Shown here: positions 59,812-64,000 of the stretch, piece after piece
Layout: each line of letters begins with the position of its first letter
Numbering within the stretch: position 1 is the first letter of the stretch
Source of the DNA: Loktanella sp. S4079
Lineage (GTDB): Bacteria > Pseudomonadota > Alphaproteobacteria > Rhodobacterales > Rhodobacteraceae
DNA: 64,000 nucleotides
Reading direction: 5' to 3'
Assembly (NCBI RefSeq): GCF_000967725.1
Contig: NZ_JXYE01000004.1
Location: 124,001-188,000 of the forward strand
Position numbers and translations under genes: made by a program
The notes under the pieces: generated by a model
What the model was told of the DNA's origin: nothing
Database searches by the model: none
The model's input: only the letters and a program-made list of their open reading frames with translations

Positions 59812-60987
59812 ATGACTGATATCGTAATTTTGGGTGGTGCCCGGACTGCCATTGGCACCTTTGGTGGGTCTCTCGCGGGAACACCACCGATTGATCTTGG
59901 GACCGTCGCTGCAAAATCTGCACTCGAACGGGCAGAGGTCGACGGGGCGCAAATTGGGCATGTCGCCTTTGGACATGTGATCAACACAGAACCGCGTGAT
60001 ATGTACCTTAGCCGTGTTGCCGCCATGAATGCGGGCATCCCAGAGACCACCCCAGCGATGAACGTAAACCGTCTGTGTGGCTCGGGTCTTCAGGCGATTG
60101 TGTCGGTGATCCAGTCATTGATGCTTGGCGATGCCAATTTTGGCCTTGCTGGTGGCGCCGAGAATATGAGCCGCTCACCCTATATTTTATCTGATGCCCG
60201 TTGGGGCGCAAAAATGGGTGATATCAAATCCCAAGACATGATGCTGGGCGCGTTGAACTGTCCGTTTGGTACAGGGCACATGGGTGTCACTGCAGAAAAT
60301 GTCGCCGCGGAACATGAAATCACCCGCGAGGCACAAGACCGCTTTGCAATGCAAAGCCAAGAACGCGCAGCAGCTGCAATCGAGGCGGGCTATTTCGCGG
60401 GCCAAATCGCGCCGGTTGAGGTGCGTGTAAAACGGGACACTGTTGCCTTTGACAAAGATGAACACCCAAAATCAAGCACGCTGGATAAATTGGCAGGCTT
60501 GCGTCCGGTCTTCCAAAAGGATGGCACGGTCACAGCTGGCAACGCTTCTGGTTTGAATGATGGGGCGGCGGCCATTGTCTTGGCGACTGCCGAGGCGGCA
60601 CAAAAATCCGGCCTCACGCCAAAATTCCGCGTATTGGGCTATGGCCATGCCGGTGTCCGCCCCGAGGTCATGGGGATCGGCCCCGTGCCGGCGGTGCGCA
60701 ATCTGCTCGATAAAACGGGTCTCTCTGTTGGGGATTTCGACGTAGTTGAATCAAACGAGGCATTCGCCTCACAAGCTTTGGCGGTCAACAAAGAGCTGTC
60801 TTTGGATGCGTCGCGCGTCAACCCAAATGGCGGCGCAATCGCCCTAGGTCACCCGGTTGGCGCAACAGGTGCAATCATCACCGTCAAAGCGATGTACGAA
60901 CTAGAACGTACTGGCGGTAAGCGCGCATTGATCACGATGTGTATCGGTGGCGGTCAGGGCATCGCGCTGGCGATTGAACGTATCTAA
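59812..60987 (+). CDS. Thiolase (acetyl-CoA C-acetyltransferase type)
   Basis: A 391-residue thiolase starting at ATG 59812 with GGGGAGGA 5 nt upstream. The acyl-accepting Cys89 is in NVNRLCGSGLQAIVS, the His in NPNGGAIALGHPVGATGA and the second Cys in ITMCIGGGQGIALAIE, so all three catalytic residues are present. It may serve acetoacetyl-CoA formation for polyhydroxybutyrate or fatty-acid breakdown. No phaB or phaC gene is in the window, so the pathway is open. Confidence 0.93.
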   Translation: MTDIVILGGARTAIGTFGGSLAGTPPIDLGTVAAKSALERAEVDGAQIGHVAFGHVINTEPRDMYLSRVAAMNAGIPETTPAMNVNRLCGSGLQAIVSVIQSLMLGDANFGLAGGAENMSRSPYILSDARWGAKMGDIKSQDMMLGALNCPFGTGHMGVTAENVAAEHEITREAQDRFAMQSQERAAAAIEAGYFAGQIAPVEVRVKRDTVAFDKDEHPKSSTLDKLAGLRPVFQKDGTVTAGNASGLNDGAAAIVLATAEAAQKSGLTPKFRVLGYGHAGVRPEVMGIGPVPAVRNLLDKTGLSVGDFDVVESNEAFASQALAVNKELSLDASRVNPNGGAIALGHPVGATGAIITVKAMYELERTGGKRALITMCIGGGQGIALAIERI

Positions 60988-61001
60988 ATCACGCCAATGA
61001 T

Positions 61002-61025
61002 CCGCGCCCGGACATCTGGGCGCGG
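61002..61025. terminator. bidirectional terminator stem-loop
   Basis: CCGCGCCC (61002-61009) pairs exactly with GGGCGCGG (61018-61025) around 8 nt, between the convergent thiolase and yaaA genes. No long T-run. Confidence 0.7.
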
Positions 61026-61032
61026 CAAGCCC

Positions 61033-61806
61033 CTATTTTTCGGGGTAGTCGCGGACAAAGACCCATTTATCTCCTTCGGACAAATCTGGGTCAAAGACGT
61101 AGCCACCGCTAGTAAACCCTTGGATATCCTCTGGTTCTGTCAGCCTGTTTTCCACCACATAGCGCGCCATTGCACCGCGCGCGCGTTTGGCGAAAAAGCT
61201 GACAATCTTTGGCTTGCCGTCCTTGATCTCCATGAATTGCGGGGTGATGACCCGCAGCTTCAGCGCATTTAGATCAACCGCGCCGAAATATTCTTGGCTC
61301 GCGCAATTGATCAAGACCTGCGTATCCATCGCTTGCGCCTGTGCGTTCAACGCCTTGGCAATGGTGTCGCCCCAATAGTCATAGAGAGATTTACCACGGC
61401 GCGTTTTGAGCCTGCTACCCATCTCAAGCCGATAGGGTTGCATCGCATCAAGCGGACGCAACAAACCATAAAGCCCGGAAAGAATGCGCAGGCGATCCTG
61501 CGCCCAGCGCATGTCGTCGTCAGAGAGTGTTTTCGCCTCAAGCCCCTGATAGGTATCGCCGTTAAACGCCAAGACAGCGGGTTTAACAGCCTCTGGGGTT
61601 GGCTCTGCCGCGAATGCCTTGAACCGATCACGATTGAGGCGCGCCAGATCGTCGGAAAGCTTCATGAGCTTTTTCAGCTCTGCCAAGGTCAGATTCCGCG
61701 CAGTTTTCGACAGCCGGATCGCATCCTCTTGAAAATCGGGCTGCGTTGGGGTCACCCCCACTGGCTCCATATCAAGCGCTTTGGCGGGGGATACGACAAC
61801 GAGCAT
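61033..61806 (-). CDS. yaaA: Peroxide stress protein YaaA
   Basis: A 257-residue UPF0246/DUF328 protein. YaaA lowers free iron and limits DNA damage during peroxide stress in E. coli. Diagnostic segments are MLVVVSPAKALDMEP, LMKLSDDLARLNRDRF, AVLAFNGDTYQGLEAKTL, LRILSGLYGLLRPLDAMQPYRLEMG and NCASQEYFGAV, then FFAKRARGAMARYVVEN. The length is normal. Confidence 0.95.
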   Translation of the reverse strand: MLVVVSPAKALDMEPVGVTPTQPDFQEDAIRLSKTARNLTLAELKKLMKLSDDLARLNRDRFKAFAAEPTPEAVKPAVLAFNGDTYQGLEAKTLSDDDMRWAQDRLRILSGLYGLLRPLDAMQPYRLEMGSRLKTRRGKSLYDYWGDTIAKALNAQAQAMDTQVLINCASQEYFGAVDLNALKLRVITPQFMEIKDGKPKIVSFFAKRARGAMARYVVENRLTEPEDIQGFTSGGYVFDPDLSEGDKWVFVRDYPEK

Positions 61807-61866
61807 GGTAATCTTCCTTTTCGACTTGTCGGAAGATGTAACACGCGAGACAGCGGTGACCAGTCT

Positions 61867-62193
61867 TTAGTTCAATTGAACCTGTAATGGATACTGCCCA
61901 TCCGTAAATGGCCCAAAAAAGTCATCAACATCGGGGTGGTCGACAGGTTCACCCGAATAATCAGCCACTAGATTTTGCTCGGACACATAGGCCACGTAAA
62001 AGCTTTGGTCATTTTCTGCCAGCAGATGGTAGAACGGCTGATCCTTGCTTGGGCGGCTATCCTCTGGAATGGCATTGTACCAATCTTCGGTGTTCGAAAA
62101 CATCGCATCCACGTCAAAGACCACACCCCGAAAAGGGTGTTTGCGGTGCCGAACAACTTGGCCGAGGTGATATTTTGCAGATGTCTTGAACAT
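61867..62193 (-). CDS. hspQ: Heat shock protein HspQ (YccV family)
   Basis: From ATG 62193 the protein has 108 residues: MFKTSAKYHLGQVVRHRKHP, then FRGVVFDVDAMFSNTEDWYNAI, PFYHLLAENDQSFYVAYVSEQNLV and VDDFFGPF. This is the hemimethylated-DNA-binding/HspQ fold that acts as a Lon specificity enhancer in enterobacteria. A longer reading to 62421 would run through the promoter and is rejected. The ATG lacks a Shine-Dalgarno and lies where transcription should begin. Confidence 0.88.
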   Translation of the reverse strand: MFKTSAKYHLGQVVRHRKHPFRGVVFDVDAMFSNTEDWYNAIPEDSRPSKDQPFYHLLAENDQSFYVAYVSEQNLVADYSGEPVDHPDVDDFFGPFTDGQYPLQVQLN

Positions 62194-62199
62194 AGTTTG

Positions 62200-62229
62200 A
62201 ATATATGGCCCAAGCATGCCTAAAGTCCA
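62200..62229 (-). promoter_or_regulatory. putative leaderless promoter of hspQ
   Basis: Minus-strand TGGACT (62229-62224) and TATATT (62205-62200) are 18 nt apart. The start point should fall about 7 nt after the -10, that is on the ATG at 62193. Confidence 0.45.
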
Positions 62230-62260
62230 CGGGGCGTGACAGGATTTAAGGAAACAGTCT

Positions 62261-63142
62261 GTGAATATGATTTTAACAGTGCTGAACATCACGGCACCGG
62301 TATTTGTTTTGGCGGCTATAGGTTTTGTCTGGGTCAAACTAGGTTTTGAGTATCGGGTGGAGTTCGTCACTCGCTTGACTATGACCCTTTCGGTTCCCTG
62401 CCTTATCTTCGTGGCTCTCATGAAAACGGAAATCGAGCCAGAGGCCCTTGCCGCGCTGTCGCTTGCGTCACTTGCTGCCTATCTTCTTGTTATGGCCGCA
62501 AGTTTCGCGGTGGTGAAAATTGCGCAGCTCGATCTGCGTACGTTTCTTGCGCCGTTGGTTTTTGGCAACACGGGAAATCTGGGACTGCCGCTCGCTCTTT
62601 TTGCGTTTGGGCAGGTTGGATTTGGCTATGCAGTTGTTGTTTTTGCGGTGATGGCAATTTTGTCGTTCACCATCGGTGTCTGGATCGTATCTGGCGGCGG
62701 ATCGCTTCGGCGCGTTGTGCAAGAACCGCTCGTTGGTGCCACTCTTTTAGGCGCTTTGTTCCTCTGGCAGGGGTGGCAAACGCCAATGGTGATCACCAAC
62801 ACCCTCGAGCTCATCGGGCAGATGGCGATTCCCATCATGCTGATCACACTTGGCGTCGCAGTTGCACGATTAGAGACCAAAGCCATGACACAAGCTATCT
62901 GGCTGTCTTTGATCAAAGTGATCATCAGCGTGGCTGCCGCTTGGGGCGCTGCGACTTGGTTTGGTCTAGATCCTGTCGCAGCAGCAGTATTGATCGTGCA
63001 AATCGCGACCCCGGTCGCCGTGACATCCTATCTGCTGGCCGAAAAATACGGGGCCGACGCGCAACCCGTTGCAGGGCTTGTTGTGGCCTCTACGGTGCTA
63101 TCGGTGATCTATTTGCCCGTCATCCTTGCTTTTGTGATCTAG
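62261..63142 (+). CDS. AEC family transporter (auxin efflux carrier type)
   Basis: A 293-residue protein with about ten hydrophobic helices, starting at GTG 62261 (AGGA 8 nt upstream; an ATG at 62267 is possible). Family features are TLSVPCLIFVALMKTEI, the broken-helix motif LVFGNTGNLGLPLALFAFG and, in the second half, GQMAIPIMLITLGVAVARL and VLIVQIATPVAVTSYLLAEKYG. AEC members carry small organic anions such as malate or malonate. The substrate is not predictable. It is divergent from hspQ. Confidence 0.92.
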   Translation: MNMILTVLNITAPVFVLAAIGFVWVKLGFEYRVEFVTRLTMTLSVPCLIFVALMKTEIEPEALAALSLASLAAYLLVMAASFAVVKIAQLDLRTFLAPLVFGNTGNLGLPLALFAFGQVGFGYAVVVFAVMAILSFTIGVWIVSGGGSLRRVVQEPLVGATLLGALFLWQGWQTPMVITNTLELIGQMAIPIMLITLGVAVARLETKAMTQAIWLSLIKVIISVAAAWGAATWFGLDPVAAAVLIVQIATPVAVTSYLLAEKYGADAQPVAGLVVASTVLSVIYLPVILAFVI

Positions 63143-63217
63143 TTCGACTGCCTTTAGGATTTGCACACTGGCACAAACAGGTTATCGTACCAAAAAAACG
63201 AAAAGAGCGAGAGGCAA

Positions 63218-63805
63218 ATGAGCAGTATCTTTCGCGCTATGGCACTGTTGCTAGTCTTGGGCAGCTGTGGAGGATCGAGCCATAACTCGGCCCCGCGCAA
63301 CCTTGATGATGCTTGCAGCATTGTGTCCGAGCGCCCAGAATATCTTCGTGCATTCCGCGCGGTTGAACGTAAATACGGTGTACCCGTTCCGTCCCTGATG
63401 GCGATTATCTATCAGGAAAGCAAATTTATCAGCAATAACCGACCACCCCATCGCTATGCATTGGGTGTCATTCCTGTAGGCCGCCAATCGTCGGCGCTGG
63501 GCTATAGCCAAGCACTTGATGGTACGTGGCGCGAATACCAACAATCCGTCGGCGGTTCACGTGCACGACGCGAAAACATCCGGGACGCGACCGACTTTAT
63601 GGGTTGGTATATGCAGCAAACTGTCGAAGAAACGGGCGTTCCGATTCACGACACCCGCAATCAGTACCTTGCCTATCACGATGGCCGCACGGGGTATCTG
63701 CGGGGTACATGGCGCTCGAAAAGCTGGCTCATCCGTATCGCCGGAGAAGTCGAAGCCAGAGCAGCTCTTTACGACAACCAGCTTCGGTCCTGTCGCAAAC
63801 GATAG
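63218..63805 (+). CDS. Lytic transglycosylase (SLT) lipoprotein
   Basis: From ATG 63218 (GAGG 4 nt upstream) the product has 195 residues. The N-terminus MSSIFRAMALLLVLGSCGGS is a lipoprotein signal with lipobox LGSC. The SLT domain has VPVPSLMAIIYQESKF, where Glu is the catalytic acid, ALGYSQALDGTWREYQ, and QYLAYHDGRTGYLRGTW, matching the transglycosylase fold. It would cleave glycan strands at the outer membrane side of the periplasm. Family members are often short, as here. Confidence 0.88.
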   Translation: MSSIFRAMALLLVLGSCGGSSHNSAPRNLDDACSIVSERPEYLRAFRAVERKYGVPVPSLMAIIYQESKFISNNRPPHRYALGVIPVGRQSSALGYSQALDGTWREYQQSVGGSRARRENIRDATDFMGWYMQQTVEETGVPIHDTRNQYLAYHDGRTGYLRGTWRSKSWLIRIAGEVEARAALYDNQLRSCRKR

Positions 63806-63807
63806 TC

Positions 63808-63836
63808 AAAGGCGACCGCTCTGGTCGCCTTTTTTC
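63808..63836 (+). terminator. strong terminator after the transglycosylase gene
   Basis: AGGCGACC (63810-63817) pairs with GGTCGCCT (63823-63830) around 5 nt, followed by TTTTTC. The A-rich flank on the left would serve the convergent lolA-like gene too. Confidence 0.92.
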
Positions 63837-63848
63837 TTTATAAGCGGA

Positions 63849-64000
63849 TTAGTTTGATCGGTTGCGAGTTTCGGCCTGAATGTTGAACAGGATATCGCGC
63901 ACGCGACCACCTTTTTGTAGGTCATTCAAAACAACCGTTGTTGGTGTTCCAACATCATCTGTCACGATCCATTGACGAAGCTCAACTGGATTTGCGGTAA
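63849..64000 (-). CDS. lolA: LolA-like outer membrane lipoprotein carrier, C-terminal end (truncated by window)
   Basis: The minus-strand frame enters at 63998 and stops with TAA at 63849-63851, giving 49 residues: NPVELRQWIVTDDVGTPTTV, then VLNDLQKGGRVRDILFNIQA and a short basic tail. The pattern ELRQWxVTDxxGxxTTVxL is the C-terminal strand pair of LolA, the periplasmic chaperone that carries lipoproteins to the outer membrane. The N-terminal part lies beyond the right edge, so the call rests on a short segment. Confidence 0.7.
   Translation of the reverse strand, partial: TANPVELRQWIVTDDVGTPTTVVLNDLQKGGRVRDILFNIQAETRNRSN

Noticed and set aside
62194..62421. 76-residue extension of hspQ
   Set aside because: The extension overlaps the divergent AEC gene and the promoter region, and HspQ proteins begin at the MFKTxAKY segment.
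1..64000. tRNA, rRNA, CRISPR array, insertion sequence or prophage genes
   Set aside because: No TpsiC-like GGTTCGAATCC arms, no regularly spaced repeats and no transposase, integrase or phage proteins were seen on reading both strands.

Overview
The window looks like a chromosomal segment of a marine alphaproteobacterium of the Roseobacter group (Rhodobacterales). The grounds are moderately GC-rich DNA, aerobic-type cobalamin genes (CobN, CobO, BluB), the order rsfS-rlmH-gpmI-envC-ctpA, a leader of the alphaproteobacterial serC type, a betaine/dimethylglycine-type demethylation cluster, and proteins resembling Roseobacter proteins throughout. I cannot name the genus from sequence alone. I see no rRNA, tRNA, insertion sequence, prophage or CRISPR array. 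Both ends cut genes: the 3' end of cobW at the left and the 3' end of a lolA-like gene at the right.

Layout. 1-8.1 kb: cobalamin block (cobW end, GNAT, a 51-residue ORF, cobN, a lipoprotein, cobO, a YrbL-like protein, two coupled Lin0512 paralogues, bluB). 8.2-16.1 kb: membrane protein, gamma-glutamyltransferase, free Met-sulfoxide reductase, then a cupin regulator with a homocysteine methyltransferase and an FAD/GcvT demethylating dehydrogenase, and a convergent aminotransferase. 16.2-21.4 kb: leftward rsfS-rlmH-gpmI-envC-ctpA. 21.4-27.7 kb: single genes (secreted PilJ-N protein, exonuclease III, delta-type carbonic anhydrase, asparaginase, IalB, RlmN, a small RHH protein). 27.7-38 kb: a leftward mannoside uptake and degradation operon (binding protein, two permeases, ATPase, GH2 mannosidase, isomerase, Gfo/Idh dehydrogenase) facing a LacI regulator, then gluconokinase and a LOG-type protein. 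38.9-44.3 kb: dapD with two small coupled genes, an ionotropic-glutamate-receptor-like channel, TerB, GTP cyclohydrolase II, an OmpR-type regulator and a candidate small RNA. 45-50 kb: trans-sulfuration enzyme and serine synthesis (serB; serC-serA with leader RNA). 50-64 kb: dGTPase, phosphatase, an unusual repeat-rich membrane protein, a leftward five-gene cluster (LolD-like ATPase, FtsX-like permease, AttH/CrtC-like protein, PNPOx-like protein, SelD-type flavoprotein), thiolase, YaaA, HspQ, AEC transporter and a lytic transglycosylase lipoprotein.

The strongest observations for a second look are: an iGluR-like channel with a non-canonical pore filter (40353-41408); a candidate small RNA presenting CCTCC motifs with a strong terminator downstream of the response regulator (44020-44142); a 35-bp palindromic element found both behind rlmH and in frame inside cobN (31 of 35 positions identical); two CG-centred LacI-type operators exactly 20 bp apart over the mannoside promoter; perfect palindromes between serC and serA; a dyad just before the demethylating dehydrogenase; and 19-codon leader ORFs joined by ATGA overlaps to rsfS and ialB. 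All functions are inferred from sequence recognition. No database search was run.
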